From the NCBI RefSeq assembly GCF_018070075.1, contig NZ_JAGPXE010000002.1, forward strand, positions 620,001-684,000: a stretch of 64,000 bases of DNA, written 5' to 3'. Positions 39,382 through 52,359 of the stretch are shown piece by piece. The position numbers and the translations under genes were made by a program. Under the pieces are notes generated by a model. That model had not been told where the DNA came from, did no database searches, and saw only the letters and a program-made list of their open reading frames with translations. Within the stretch, counting starts at the first letter, position 1; every line of letters begins with the position of its first letter. This DNA is from Saccharopolyspora endophytica. Lineage in GTDB: Bacteria > Actinomycetota > Actinomycetes > Mycobacteriales > Pseudonocardiaceae.

Positions 39382-40437
39382 ATGGAGTTCACGCTCGGAG
39401 AGACGCAGCAGGCAGTGCGGGATCTGGCGGCCGAAGTTCTGGCACGGGAGACCGAGCGGGCCGCCGCCTCAACTGGAATCGGTTTCGACGAGTCGGTGTG
39501 GAAGGCGCTCGGCGAGTCCGGCCTGCTGTCGCTGCCCGTGCCCGAGCGCCTCGGCGGTGCCGGGCTCGGCCCGCTGGAGGTCGGTCTGGTGCTCGCCGAG
39601 GTCGGCAAGGCCGGGGTCGGCGTTCCGGCGCTGGCGACCCTCGCCCTCGGCGTCCTGCCCATCGCCAGGCACGCCGAGCAGGCTCAGCAGGAGCGGCTGC
39701 TCACCGAACCCGGACGGGTGTTCAGCGCGGCGCTCAACGAGGTCTCCGACCCGCTGCCCGCGAAACCCCGCACCACGGCGGAGGGAACGCGCGTCACCGG
39801 GCGCAAGACCGGTGTCCTGCACGCCGACAGCGCGCACCGGTTGCTGGTGTCGGCGAGCACCGAGCACGGCCCCGCGATCGTGCTGGTCGATCCGCACGCC
39901 GACGGCGTCACGCTGCACTCGGTGAAGTCCTCGGTCGGCACCGAATGGGTCGTCGACCTCGACGGCGTCGACGGCGAAATCCTCGGCGCACCAGGCGAAT
40001 CGGTCCTCCAGGACGTGCACGACTGCGCGCTGGCCGGCATGTGCGCGCTCGGCGACGGCGCCGTGGCGGGAGCGCTGGAGCTCACCGCCGAGCACCTGCG
40101 CACGCGTCACCAGTTCGGCAAGCCGCTCGCGGCGTTTCAGGCCGTCGCGCAGCAGATCGCCGACGTCTACGTGGTCAACCGGACCCTGCACCTCGCGGCG
40201 CTGTCGGCGTCCTGGCGGCTGGGCACCGGGCGCGAGGCGGGGGAGGACCTCGACGTCGCCGCGTTCTGGCTCACCGACCAGGCGCCTGCGGCGATGCACA
40301 CCTGCCACCACCTGCACGGCGGACTCGGCGTGGACATCACCTACCCGATGCACCGCTACTACTCGCAGGTCAAGGATCTGGCGCGGCTCGCAGGCGGCGC
40401 CGCGCACCGCGTCGACGTCCTCGCCCGACACGCCTGA
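39382..40437 (+). CDS. chsE1: Acyl-CoA dehydrogenase subunit ChsE1 (FadE28)
   Basis: This 351-residue subunit forms an alpha2beta2 acyl-CoA dehydrogenase with ChsE2 that removes hydrogens from the C3 (propionyl) steroid side chain. It has the N-terminal helical domain (FTLGETQQAVRDLAAEVLAR) and C-terminal LRTRHQFGKPLAAFQAVAQQ and HHLHGGLGVDITYPMHRYYS. The flavin-binding middle domain is reduced, as expected for a half-site subunit. ATG at 39382 has GGGGG upstream. It leads the chsE1-chsE2-chsH2-chsH1-ltp2 operon, equivalent to the mycobacterial igr genes. Confidence 0.9.
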   Translation: MEFTLGETQQAVRDLAAEVLARETERAAASTGIGFDESVWKALGESGLLSLPVPERLGGAGLGPLEVGLVLAEVGKAGVGVPALATLALGVLPIARHAEQAQQERLLTEPGRVFSAALNEVSDPLPAKPRTTAEGTRVTGRKTGVLHADSAHRLLVSASTEHGPAIVLVDPHADGVTLHSVKSSVGTEWVVDLDGVDGEILGAPGESVLQDVHDCALAGMCALGDGAVAGALELTAEHLRTRHQFGKPLAAFQAVAQQIADVYVVNRTLHLAALSASWRLGTGREAGEDLDVAAFWLTDQAPAAMHTCHHLHGGLGVDITYPMHRYYSQVKDLARLAGGAAHRVDVLARHA

Positions 40438-40446
40438 GGAGAAGCC

Positions 40447-41601
40447 GTGTTCATCGAACTCACCGAGGAGCAGCGGGAGCTGCAGGCCGAACTGCGGGAG
40501 TACTTCAGCAACCTCGTCACCGACGAGGAGCGCGCGGCCCTCGCCGTGGACCGGCACGACGAGGCGCACCGCGCGGTGGTGCGCCGGATGGGCCGCGACG
40601 GCTGGCTGAGCGTGGGATGGCCCGAGGAGTACGGCGGGCGCGGCTTCGGGGACGTCGAGCAGTACATCTTCGCCAACGAGGCCTCCCGCGCCGACGTGCA
40701 GCTGCCGTCGGTGACGCTGCAGACCGTGGGGCCGACCTTGCAGGCCTACGGCACCGAGGAGCAGAAGTCCTTCTTCCTGCCCAAGATCCTCGCCGGTGAC
40801 GTGCACTTCGCGATCGGCTACACCGAACCCGAAGCGGGCACCGACCTCGCCTCGCTGCGCACCACGGCAGTGCGAGACGGCGACGAGTACGTGGTCAACG
40901 GGCAGAAGATCTTCACCACGGGAGGGCACGACGCCGACTACGTCTGGCTGGCCTGCCGCACGAATCCCGAGGCGCCCAAGCACAAGGGCATCTCGATCCT
41001 GATCGTCGACACCAGCGACCCCGGCTACTCCTGGACGCCGATCATCACCGCCGACGGCTCGCACCACGTCAACGCCACCTACTTCAACGACGTGCGGGTC
41101 CCGGCGTCGATGCTGGTGGGGGAGCAGGACCGGGGCTGGAAACTGATCACCACGCAGCTCAACCACGAGCGCGTCATGCTCGGTCCGTCCGGTCGCACCG
41201 GCGGGCTGCGCGAGCGCGTCCACGCGTGGGCGAGCGAGCGCGATCTGCTCGACCGTCCCGACGTGCGGAGGGTTCTCGCGCGGGTGCGGGCGTTCGAGCG
41301 GGTCAACGAACTGCTCAACTGGCAGGTCGCGGCCTCGGCGTCGCTCGGTCCGGTGGAGGTCGCCGACGCCTCGGCGACCAAGGTGTTCTCCTCCGAGGCC
41401 GTGCAGATGCTCGGCCGGGAGCTGGAGGAGATCGTCGGGCGGCACGGCGATCCGTCCGATGAGGACACCGCAGAACTGATGCACTGGCTGGACGTTCAGG
41501 CCAAGCGCAACATCGTGCTGACCTTCGGAGGCGGTGTCAGCGAGGTGCAGCGAGAACTGATCGCCACCGCCGGGCTGGGGCTTCCGCGGGTACCGCGCTG
41601 A
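40447..41601 (+). CDS. chsE2: Acyl-CoA dehydrogenase subunit ChsE2 (FadE29)
   Basis: This is the 384-residue partner of ChsE1. The flavin domain is complete: AIGYTEPEAGTDLASLRTTA, VVNGQKIFTTGGHDADYVWL and YFNDVRVPASMLVGEQDRGW. The C-terminus GGGVSEVQRELIATAGLGLP replaces the usual IYxGTxxIQR motif, as in other steroid-specific ChsE2 proteins. GTG at 40447 follows GAGGAG nine bases after the chsE1 stop. The complex would convert 3-oxo-pregn-4-ene-20-carboxyl-CoA to its 17(20)-ene. Confidence 0.92.
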   Translation: MFIELTEEQRELQAELREYFSNLVTDEERAALAVDRHDEAHRAVVRRMGRDGWLSVGWPEEYGGRGFGDVEQYIFANEASRADVQLPSVTLQTVGPTLQAYGTEEQKSFFLPKILAGDVHFAIGYTEPEAGTDLASLRTTAVRDGDEYVVNGQKIFTTGGHDADYVWLACRTNPEAPKHKGISILIVDTSDPGYSWTPIITADGSHHVNATYFNDVRVPASMLVGEQDRGWKLITTQLNHERVMLGPSGRTGGLRERVHAWASERDLLDRPDVRRVLARVRAFERVNELLNWQVAASASLGPVEVADASATKVFSSEAVQMLGRELEEIVGRHGDPSDEDTAELMHWLDVQAKRNIVLTFGGGVSEVQRELIATAGLGLPRVPR

Positions 41602-41614
41602 GGAGGGGACTGTC

Positions 41615-42574
41615 ATGACCAGCACCGAGGCCGACGAGATCCGCTTGGCGGCGAAGCGGATCGCCGAGCGCGGTTCGAGCGCACCGCGTCCCGCGCGCGA
41701 TCCGGTCAACCTGCCGATGATCAACAACTGGGTCGAGGCGATGGGCGACGCCAACCCCGTCTACACCTCGGCGGAGGCCGCGGCCGAGTCCGTCCACGGT
41801 GGACTCGTGGCGCCGCCGGCGATGGCGCAGGTGTGGACGATGGGCGGGCTCAACCCGCAGCGCGACCCCGACGACCCGCTCTACGCCATGATGGGCGAGC
41901 TCGACGAGGCCGGGTACACCTCGGTCGTCGCGACCAACTGCGACCAGACCTACCACCGCTACCTCAGGCACGGTGAGCACGTCACGGTCACCACCAAGCT
42001 CGACTCGGTGGTCGGGCCGAAGACGACCGGGCTCGGCGAGGGCTGGTTCGTCACCACCCGCAACACCTGGTACGTCGGTGACGAGCCGGTGGCCGAGATG
42101 ATGTTCCGGGTCCTGAAGTTCAAGCCGGCCGAAGCCGCCAGCGCTGAGGCAGCGCCGGAACCGGAGCCGCCGACCGAGGTCATCCGGCCCGCGATCAACC
42201 GCGACACCGCTTACTTCTGGGAGGGCACCGCCGCCGGAGAGCTGCGCATCCAGCGCTGCGGCGGGTGCGGGCTGCTGCGCCACCCGCCGGGACCGATGTG
42301 CCCGGAGTGCGGCGCCACCAAGCGCACGCACCTGGTGTCCGGCGGGCTCGGCGAGGTCTACAGCTACGTCGTGCACCACCGGCCGGCGATCCCGGGCAAG
42401 AAGCTGCCCCTGGTGATCGCGCTGGTCGAGCTCGACGAGGGCGTGCGGATCCTCGGCGAACTGCACGACGTCGAGCCCGACGAGGTGACCATCGGACAGC
42501 GCGTGCAGGTCGCCTACCAGCGGATCGACGACGAACTCACCTTGCCGTACTGGAAACCTTCGGAGGACGCATGA
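41615..42574 (+). CDS. chsH2: Hydratase subunit ChsH2 with DUF35 domain
   Basis: This 319-residue two-domain protein combines an N-terminal MaoC-like hot-dog domain (about 20-165, with AMGDANPVYTSAEAAAE and HGGLVAPPAMAQVWTM) and a C-terminal DUF35 domain (about 185-319). The DUF35 zinc ribbon is intact: CGGCGLLRHPPGPMCPECGA with four Cys. ChsH1-ChsH2 hydrates the 17(20)-ene CoA ester, and the DUF35 part docks and activates the Ltp2 aldolase. ATG at 41615 follows GAGGAGGGG. A 70-base gap precedes chsH1. Confidence 0.92.
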   Translation: MTSTEADEIRLAAKRIAERGSSAPRPARDPVNLPMINNWVEAMGDANPVYTSAEAAAESVHGGLVAPPAMAQVWTMGGLNPQRDPDDPLYAMMGELDEAGYTSVVATNCDQTYHRYLRHGEHVTVTTKLDSVVGPKTTGLGEGWFVTTRNTWYVGDEPVAEMMFRVLKFKPAEAASAEAAPEPEPPTEVIRPAINRDTAYFWEGTAAGELRIQRCGGCGLLRHPPGPMCPECGATKRTHLVSGGLGEVYSYVVHHRPAIPGKKLPLVIALVELDEGVRILGELHDVEPDEVTIGQRVQVAYQRIDDELTLPYWKPSEDA

Positions 42575-42644
42575 GCGACACTTCCGCTTCGCGTGCTCAT
42601 TCGTCCGACCGGGTGCGGGTGTCCCGCAGAACACTGGAGACAGC

Positions 42645-43070
42645 ATGACACTGGCGCGCACACGCACGGCAGGCGAGGTCGCGATCGGCGACGCGCTGCC
42701 GGAGGAACGCATCGACGCGACTCCCACCTTCATCGTCAGCACGGCCATCGCCACCCGCGACTTCCAGGACGTGCACCACGACCGGGACCTGGCGCAGGCC
42801 AAGGGTTCGAAGGACATCTTCCTCAACATCCTCACGACCACCGGTCTGGTGCAGCGCTACGTCACCGACTGGGCCGGACCGGAGGCGCTGGTGCGCGGGG
42901 TGTCGATCAAGCTCGGCGTGCCCTGCTACGCCTACGACGCGCTCACCATGCACGGGCAGGTGCTGGAACGCGGCGACAGCGTGTTCGTGGTCGAGGTGCT
43001 GGGGCGCAACCAGCTCGGCACCCATGTCACCGGCCGGGTGCGGCTGGAACTCCCGGAGGTGGCCCGATGA
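42645..43070 (+). CDS. chsH1: Hydratase subunit ChsH1
   Basis: This is a 141-residue MaoC-like hot-dog protein. The catalytic segment is ATRDFQDVHHDRDLAQAKGS, where Asp and His form the hydratase dyad. The second half (MHGQVLERGDSVFVVEVLGR) completes the fold. It pairs with the hot-dog domain of ChsH2 to hydrate the steroid enoyl-CoA. The start is ATG at 42645, and the stop overlaps ltp2 by four bases (ATGA). Confidence 0.9.
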   Translation: MTLARTRTAGEVAIGDALPEERIDATPTFIVSTAIATRDFQDVHHDRDLAQAKGSKDIFLNILTTTGLVQRYVTDWAGPEALVRGVSIKLGVPCYAYDALTMHGQVLERGDSVFVVEVLGRNQLGTHVTGRVRLELPEVAR

Positions 43071-44233
43071 CCTCAGGAAAGACCGCCATCGCCGGCATCG
43101 GCGCGACCGAGTTCTCCAAGGACTCCGGGCGCAGCGAGCTGCAGCTGGCCGCCGAGTGCGTGCGCGGTGCGCTGGCCGACGCCGGGATCGAACCGTCCGA
43201 TGTGGATGGTCTGGTGACCTTCACGATGGACACCAACACCGAGGTCGCGGTGGCCCGCGAGGTCGGCATCCCGAACCTGAGCTACTTCAGCCGCATCCAC
43301 TACGGCGGCGGCGCGGCCTGCGCCACGGTGCAGCAGGCGGCGATGGCGGTGGCGACCGGGATGGCCGAGGTCGTGGTCTGCTACCGCGCGTTCAACGAGC
43401 GCTCCGGGCAGCGGTTCGGCCAGTTCAACGCCGGGCTGTCCGGGCAGGCGACCTCCACGGGAGTGGACAACAGCTGGTCCTACCCGATGGGCCTGGGCAC
43501 TCCGGGCGCGCAGGTGGCCATGTTCGCCCGCCGCTACATGCACTCCTACGGCGTGACCAGCGAGGACTTCGGCCGCATCGCGGTCGCCGACCGCAAGCAC
43601 GCCGCCACCAACCCGAACGCCTGGTTCTACGAGCGCCCGATCACCTTGGAGGACCACCAGAACTCGCGGTGGATCACCGAGCCGCTGCGGCTGCTGGACT
43701 GCTGCCAGGAGAGCGACGGCGGGGTCGCGCTGGTGGTGACCAGCCTGGACCGCGCTCGCGACCTGGCCCACCCGCCCGCGGTCGTGGCGGGAGCGGCGCA
43801 GGGCAGCGGGCCGGACCAGTTCACCATGACCAGCTACTACCGCGACGACATCACCGGTCTGCCGGAGATGGGCCTGGTGGCGCGGCAGCTGTGGGAGCAG
43901 TCCGGGATCGGTCCGCAGGACGTGCAGGTCGGCATCCTCTACGACCACTTCACGCCGTTCGTGCTGGTCCAGCTCGAAGAGCTCGGGTTCTGCGGCCGGG
44001 GTGAGGCCAAGGACTTCATCGCCGACGGCGCCATCGAGCACGGCGGGCGGCTGCCGCTGAACACCCACGGCGGTCAGCTGGGGGAGGCCTACATCCACGG
44101 GATGAACGGCATCGCCGAGGCGGTCCGCCAGATCCGGGGAACGGCGGTCAACCAGGTCGATGAGGTGAACAACGTTCTGGTGACCGCGGGAACCGGCGTC
44201 CCGACCAGCGGACTCGTCCTCACAGCGAACTGA
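43067..44233 (+). CDS. ltp2: Thiolase-fold retro-aldolase Ltp2
   Basis: This 388-residue thiolase-superfamily protein, together with the ChsH2 DUF35 domain, cleaves the 17-hydroxy side-chain CoA ester to androstenedione-type 17-ketosteroid and propionyl-CoA. The fold is visible from IAGIGATEFSKDSGRSELQL, HYGGGAACATVQQAAMAVAT and VQVGILYDHFTPFVLVQLEE. The final block LPLNTHGGQLGEAYIHGMNG replaces the His-Cys motif of true thiolases. ATG at 43067 overlaps chsH1. The TGA stop is the first three bases of a KstR-like operator for the next operon. Confidence 0.92.
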   Translation: MTSGKTAIAGIGATEFSKDSGRSELQLAAECVRGALADAGIEPSDVDGLVTFTMDTNTEVAVAREVGIPNLSYFSRIHYGGGAACATVQQAAMAVATGMAEVVVCYRAFNERSGQRFGQFNAGLSGQATSTGVDNSWSYPMGLGTPGAQVAMFARRYMHSYGVTSEDFGRIAVADRKHAATNPNAWFYERPITLEDHQNSRWITEPLRLLDCCQESDGGVALVVTSLDRARDLAHPPAVVAGAAQGSGPDQFTMTSYYRDDITGLPEMGLVARQLWEQSGIGPQDVQVGILYDHFTPFVLVQLEELGFCGRGEAKDFIADGAIEHGGRLPLNTHGGQLGEAYIHGMNGIAEAVRQIRGTAVNQVDEVNNVLVTAGTGVPTSGLVLTAN

Positions 44234-44244
44234 AACATGTTATA
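44231..44244. promoter_or_regulatory. KstR operator overlapping the ltp2 stop codon (hsaE site 1)
   Basis: TGAAACATGTTATA matches TnnAACnnGTTnnA fully. Its first three bases are the ltp2 TGA. It lies 100 bases before hsaE. Confidence 0.75.
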
Positions 44245-44287
44245 GATTTTGCCGCGTTGGGCGGTATGATGTAGCGCGTAACAGCAC

Positions 44288-44301
44288 GTGAACCAGTTCC
44301 A
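44288..44301. promoter_or_regulatory. KstR-like operator (hsaE site 2)
   Basis: GTGAACCAGTTCCA matches the KstR consensus with one mismatch (first base). It lies 43 bases before hsaE. Confidence 0.6.
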
Positions 44302-44309
44302 GTGCGATG

Positions 44310-44323
44310 GGGAACCTGTTCCA
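44310..44323. promoter_or_regulatory. KstR-like operator (hsaE site 3)
   Basis: GGGAACCTGTTCCA matches the KstR consensus with one mismatch and contains the palindrome-like core GGAACCTGTTCC. Its centre is 22 bases from site 2, about two helical turns. Confidence 0.6.
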
Positions 44324-44343
44324 TTCGGTGTCGGGGAGGTCGA

Positions 44344-45120
44344 ATGCTCAGTGCCGAGACCCGGGAAGGGCTCGCCGAGCGGTTGTGGCGGGCCGAGCGG
44401 GATCGGGCCCCGATCCCACCGCTGGTCGAGTCGCACCCGGACATCGACGTGGTCGACGCCTACGAGATCCAGCTGATCAACATCCGGCGCCGCGACATCG
44501 CCGTCGCCGGGCACAAGGTCGGGCTGTCCTCGCCGGCGATGCAGCAGATGATGGGCGTCGACGAACCCGATTACGGGCACCTGCTCGCCGACATGCGGTT
44601 GGCCCAGGACGTTCCGATCGATGCCCGCGCCTACTGCTACCCGCGCGTGGAGGTCGAGGTCGGATTCCTGCTGGCCGAGGACATCCCGCCGGACTGCGAC
44701 GAGCAGGGCGTGCTGGAGCGCACCGAGGCGCTGATCCCCTCGATCGAGCTGATCGACAGCCGGATCCGCGACTGGCGCATCGGCATCGCCGACACCATCG
44801 CCGACAACGCCTCCTCCGCCGGCTACGTGCTCGGAGCGCAGCGGGTGGCGCCCGCCGAGCTCGATCCGCGAGGCATCGACGCCGTCCTGCAGCGCAACGG
44901 CGAGGTCGTCGCCGAGGGCCGTTCCGACGCGGTGCTGGGCAACCCCGCCACCGCGGTGGCCTGGCTGGCGAACAAGGTCGCCGGCTTCGGGGTGCGGCTG
45001 CGAGCCGGGAACGTCGTGCTGCCCGGCTCCTGCACCCGCGCCATCGACCTGCGACCGGGCGACGTCTTCCGCGCCGAGTTCACCGGTCTCGGCACCGTCG
45101 ACCTCACCGCGAAACCTTAG
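44344..45120 (+). CDS. hsaE: 2-hydroxyhexa-2,4-dienoate hydratase HsaE
   Basis: This 258-residue hydratase of the 2-keto-4-pentenoate hydratase (fumarylacetoacetase-like) family adds water to the dienoate released by HsaD from rings A/B. Family landmarks are GHKVGLSSPAMQQMMGVDEP, the metal-ligand region VEVEVGFLLAEDIP with Glu residues, and ASSAGYVLGAQRVAP, then GNPATAVAWLANKVAGFG. ATG at 44344 has GGGAGG upstream. It begins hsaE-hsaG-hsaF, matching the order Rv3536c-Rv3535c-Rv3534c. Three KstR-like sites precede it. Confidence 0.92.
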   Translation: MLSAETREGLAERLWRAERDRAPIPPLVESHPDIDVVDAYEIQLINIRRRDIAVAGHKVGLSSPAMQQMMGVDEPDYGHLLADMRLAQDVPIDARAYCYPRVEVEVGFLLAEDIPPDCDEQGVLERTEALIPSIELIDSRIRDWRIGIADTIADNASSAGYVLGAQRVAPAELDPRGIDAVLQRNGEVVAEGRSDAVLGNPATAVAWLANKVAGFGVRLRAGNVVLPGSCTRAIDLRPGDVFRAEFTGLGTVDLTAKP

Positions 45121-45333
45121 GGGGTGCATCGAAGTGGCGGAGCCACTTTCTCTTGTGGCGAGTGAGCAAGCAGCTTGCACCGCCGGAGGTTCTGAGGGGC
45201 TTCGTGGCGAGCACGCCGCGACGCCGTGTATTGGCATACATCAGGAGTGGCGCGCGGAGTCCACGGAGCCCCTCAGGTTCTCCTACCTGCACTCATGCGT
45301 AAAAGGACTTCGACACACTCCTAGGAGGGCGTC
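45121..45333. other. 213-base spacer inside the hsaE-hsaG unit
   Basis: No gene was found. A short hairpin with a 7-base stem (45132-45138 with 45142-45148) is followed by TCTCTT. A wider inverted pair, CTGAGGGGCT at 45192-45201 and AGCCCCTCAG at 45267-45276, encloses AT-richer sequence. The 13-base string GTGGCGCGCGGAG at 45247-45259 also occurs at 18850-18862. This spacer is unusual for an otherwise overlapping gene set. Confidence 0.6.
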
Positions 45334-46239
45334 ATGACCGCGAAGGCGGCCATCGTCGGGTCGGGCAACATCGGTACCGACCTGCTCTACAAGCTCAGCC
45401 GGGCCGAACACGTCGAGCCCGCCTGGATGATCGGCATCGACCCGGACAGCGACGGGCTCCGCCGCGCGGCCGATTTGGGCGTGACCACCAGCGCCGAGGG
45501 CGTGGACTGGTTGCTGGAGAACGAAAGTCCGGACATCGTCTTCGAGGCGACCTCGGCCTACGTGCACAAGGCCAACGCGCCGCGCTACGCCGAGCGCGGT
45601 ATCCGCGCCATCGACCTCACCCCGGCCGCCGTCGGGCCCTACGTCGTGCCGCCGGTCAACATCGACGAGCACCTCGACGCGCCGAACATCAACCTCATCA
45701 CCTGCGGCGGGCAGGCGACCATCCCGATCGTGCACGCCGTGTCGCGAGTCGTCCCGGTCGCCTACGCCGAGATCGTCGCCTCGGTCTCCTCGGTGTCGGC
45801 CGGACCCGGAACCCGGTCGAACATCGACGAGTTCACCCGCACCACCGCCAAGGGCATCGAGGTCATCGGGGGAGCCGAGCGCGGCAAGGCGATCATCGTG
45901 CTCAACCCCGCCGACCCGCCGATGATCATGCGGGACACCATCTTCTGCGCCATCCCGGCCGACGCCGACACCGACGCCATCGGCGAATCGATCACCCGCA
46001 TGGCCGCCGACATCGCCGAGTACGTCCCCGGGTACCGGCTGCTGTCCGAGCCGCAGTTCGACCCGCCCTCGGCCGTCACCGGCGGCCATGCCCGCGTCGC
46101 GGTGTTCGTCGAGGTCGAAGGCGCGGGCGACTTCCTGCCCAAGTACTCCGGGAATCTCGACATCATGACCGCCGCCGCGGTGCGGGTCGGCGAAGAGCTC
46201 GCCCGCACCGGGGCGCTGCAGAAGGAGGCCGCGCGGTGA
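45334..46239 (+). CDS. hsaG: Acylating aldehyde dehydrogenase HsaG
   Basis: This 301-residue NAD-dependent enzyme oxidises the propanal made by HsaF to propionyl-CoA. The nucleotide-binding start [16 protein letters not shown] and the catalytic Cys124 in [19 protein letters not shown] are clear. [20 protein letters not shown] and [16 protein letters not shown] are family blocks. ATG at 45334 has AGGAGGG upstream. It overlaps hsaF by four bases, fitting the known HsaF-HsaG aldolase-dehydrogenase complex with intermediate channelling. Confidence 0.94.
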   Translation: MTAKAAIVGSGNIGTDLLYKLSRAEHVEPAWMIGIDPDSDGLRRAADLGVTTSAEGVDWLLENESPDIVFEATSAYVHKANAPRYAERGIRAIDLTPAAVGPYVVPPVNIDEHLDAPNINLITCGGQATIPIVHAVSRVVPVAYAEIVASVSSVSAGPGTRSNIDEFTRTTAKGIEVIGGAERGKAIIVLNPADPPMIMRDTIFCAIPADADTDAIGESITRMAADIAEYVPGYRLLSEPQFDPPSAVTGGHARVAVFVEVEGAGDFLPKYSGNLDIMTAAAVRVGEELARTGALQKEAAR

Positions 46240-47279
46240 CCGGACTGCCCAAGACCTACAGCGACGAGCTGGACCTGCGCATCACCGACACCTCGCTGCG
46301 CGACGGCTCGCACCACAAGCGCCACCAGTTCACCGCCGACGAGGTGCGCGACATCGTCACCGCGCTCGACGGCGCCGGTGTGCCGGTGATCGAGGTGACC
46401 CACGGCGACGGGCTCGGCGGATCCTCGTTCAACTACGGCTTCTCCCGCACGCCGGAGCAGGAGCTGATCACCCTCGCCGCCGAGACCGCGCGCAACGCCA
46501 AGATCGCCGTGCTGATGCTGCCCGGCGTCGGCGTCACCGACGACATCGTCATCTCGCGCGACAACGGGGCCTCGGTGTGCCGGATCGCCACCCACTGCAC
46601 TGAAGCCGACGTGTCCGTGCAGCACTTCGGGCTCGCGCGCGATCAGGGCATGGAGACCGTCGGATTCCTGATGATGGCCCACTCCCAGCCGCCGGAGGTG
46701 CTGGCCAAGCAGGCCAGGATCATGGTCGACGCCGGCTGCCAGTGCGTCTACGTCGTCGACTCCGCCGGTGCGCTGGTGCTCGAACAGGTCGCCGAGCGGG
46801 TCTCCGCCCTGGACGCCGAGATCGGCGGTGACGCGCAGATCGGCTTCCACGGTCACGAGAACCTCGGCGTCGCCGTGGCCAACTCGGTCGCCGCCGCACG
46901 TGCCGGTGCCGTCCAGATCGACGGCAGCGCACGGCGTTTCGGCGCCGGAGCGGGCAACACGCCGGTCGAGGCGTTCGTCGGCGTGTGCGACAAGCTCGGA
47001 TTCCGGACCGGGGTGGACTTCTTCGCCATCGCCGACGCCGCCGAGGACGTGGTGCGCCCGGCGATGCCCGAGGAATGCCTGCTCGACCGCTCCGCGCTGA
47101 TGATGGGCTACGCCGGGGTGTACTCCAGCTTCCTCAAGCACGCCGCCAACCAGGCCGAGCGCTACGGCGTCAGCCAGGCCCAGCTGCTGGTCCGGGCCGG
47201 TGAGCGCAAGCTCGTCGGCGGCCAGGAGGACCAGCTGATCGACATCGCGTTGGAGCTCCAACGCGAACAGGCCGAGTGA
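46236..47279 (+). CDS. hsaF: 4-hydroxy-2-oxo acid aldolase HsaF
   Basis: This 347-residue DRE-TIM aldolase cleaves 4-hydroxy-2-oxohexanoate to pyruvate and propanal. The signature [18 protein letters not shown] is near residue 12. Metal ligands lie in [20 protein letters not shown], and the C-terminal communication domain ([16 protein letters not shown]) contacts HsaG. GTG at 46236 overlaps hsaG. It ends 30 bases before hsaA, so read-through into hsaADCB is plausible. Confidence 0.94.
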   Translation: MTGLPKTYSDELDLRITDTSLRDGSHHKRHQFTADEVRDIVTALDGAGVPVIEVTHGDGLGGSSFNYGFSRTPEQELITLAAETARNAKIAVLMLPGVGVTDDIVISRDNGASVCRIATHCTEADVSVQHFGLARDQGMETVGFLMMAHSQPPEVLAKQARIMVDAGCQCVYVVDSAGALVLEQVAERVSALDAEIGGDAQIGFHGHENLGVAVANSVAAARAGAVQIDGSARRFGAGAGNTPVEAFVGVCDKLGFRTGVDFFAIADAAEDVVRPAMPEECLLDRSALMMGYAGVYSSFLKHAANQAERYGVSQAQLLVRAGERKLVGGQEDQLIDIALELQREQAE

Positions 47280-47309
47280 GAAGACCCGAACTCTCGAACG
47301 GAGCGCTGC

Positions 47310-50267
<2,958 letters not shown>

Positions 50268-50278
50268 GGGGAGGGGCG

Positions 50279-50833
50279 ATGGAAGCCGTGGTCCCGGAGG
50301 TCGACGGCGCCGCGTTCCGGCGCACGCTCGGGCACTTCTGCACCGGCGTCACGGTCGTGACCGCCGTCTGCGACGGAGAGCCGGTGGGCTTCGCCTGCCA
50401 GTCCTTCTCGGCGTTGTCCCTGGACCCGCCGCTGGTGCTGTTCTGCCCGGGCAAGACGTCCCGCACGTGGCCGCTGATCGAGCGCGCCGGCCACTTCTGC
50501 GTCAACGTCCTGTCAGCAGGGCAGCGCGACGTCTCCGCGGTGTTCGGCCGCCGGGGTGAGGACAAGTTCGCCGACCTGGACTGGACCCCGGCGCCCTCGG
50601 GCGCCCCGGTCCTCGACGGCGCCCTCACCTGGCTCGACTGCGCGGTCGAGTCGGTCCTCGACGGCGGCGACCACCACGTCGTCCTCGGCAGGGTCCGCAC
50701 CCTCGGCGAGGCCACGGGTGAGGACCCGCTCCTGTTCTACAAGGGCGCCTACACGGGCATCACCCGCCCAACGACCCCAGCCCAGTACTGGCCCGAGGAC
50801 TTCCTCACCGGAACCCCGGAAGACTGGCTCTGA
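50279..50833 (+). CDS. hsaB: Flavin reductase HsaB
   Basis: This 184-residue NADH:FMN oxidoreductase supplies reduced flavin to HsaA. It has the flavin-reductase split-barrel features RRTLGHFCTGVTVVTAVCDG, ACQSFSALSLDPPLVLFCPG and HFCVNVLSAGQRDVSAVFG. The C-terminus DPLLFYKGAYTGI is typical. ATG at 50279 has GAGGGGAGGGG upstream. It closes the hsaADCB operon and is followed by palindromic repeat locus C. Confidence 0.93.
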   Translation: MEAVVPEVDGAAFRRTLGHFCTGVTVVTAVCDGEPVGFACQSFSALSLDPPLVLFCPGKTSRTWPLIERAGHFCVNVLSAGQRDVSAVFGRRGEDKFADLDWTPAPSGAPVLDGALTWLDCAVESVLDGGDHHVVLGRVRTLGEATGEDPLLFYKGAYTGITRPTTPAQYWPEDFLTGTPEDWL

Positions 50834-50839
50834 CGACCA

Positions 50840-50920
50840 CACGCGCCCGACCGGGTGAGGAATTCGAATTTCGCGCGAAATTTGAATTCCCCCCCTGCGG
50901 TCGGGCGTGTTGTGCCTGGT
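50840..50920. repeat. Palindromic repeat locus C
   Basis: One perfect core AATTTCGCGCGAAATT lies at 50867-50882 inside a longer symmetric block. The flanks CGCCCGACCG and CGGTCGGGCG pair with each other, giving a hairpin of over 60 bases between convergent hsaB and fadA5. The right flank matches that of locus B. Confidence 0.88.
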
Positions 50921-51028
50921 GGGGGTGTGCTTGGGGACGCGTGGTGTGGGTGGGGAGTCTTGCGTGTGGGGAGCGGTGCGTGCCGGCGCGGGTGAAGGAC
51001 CCGTGCCGGCACGCGTTTTCGGGGTCTG

Positions 51029-52171
<1,143 letters not shown>

Positions 52172-52198
52172 TCACCGCGATCACTGCCGACTCAAATC

Positions 52199-52212
52199 TA
52201 GAACATGTTATC
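52199..52212. promoter_or_regulatory. KstR-like operator, fadA5 side
   Basis: TAGAACATGTTATC matches TnnAACnnGTTnnA with one mismatch (last base). It lies 39 bases upstream of fadA5. Confidence 0.7.
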
Positions 52213-52321
52213 CCCATGCGCCATGGTGCGGTCGCTCGCCAAACGATCTTTCCCTTTGGTCGTAGGATTCATGTGCGGTGAAAGGGGTTTACCGAACCCG
52301 CATCTTGTGGTTCGCTTCACA

Positions 52322-52335
52322 TAGAACTCGTTTCA
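52322..52335. promoter_or_regulatory. KstR operator, cyp125 side
   Basis: TAGAACTCGTTTCA matches TnnAACnnGTTnnA fully. It lies 24 bases upstream of the cyp125 start. Confidence 0.8.
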
Positions 52336-52359
52336 GTTCGTGCAGCGCAGGAGGTAGCC

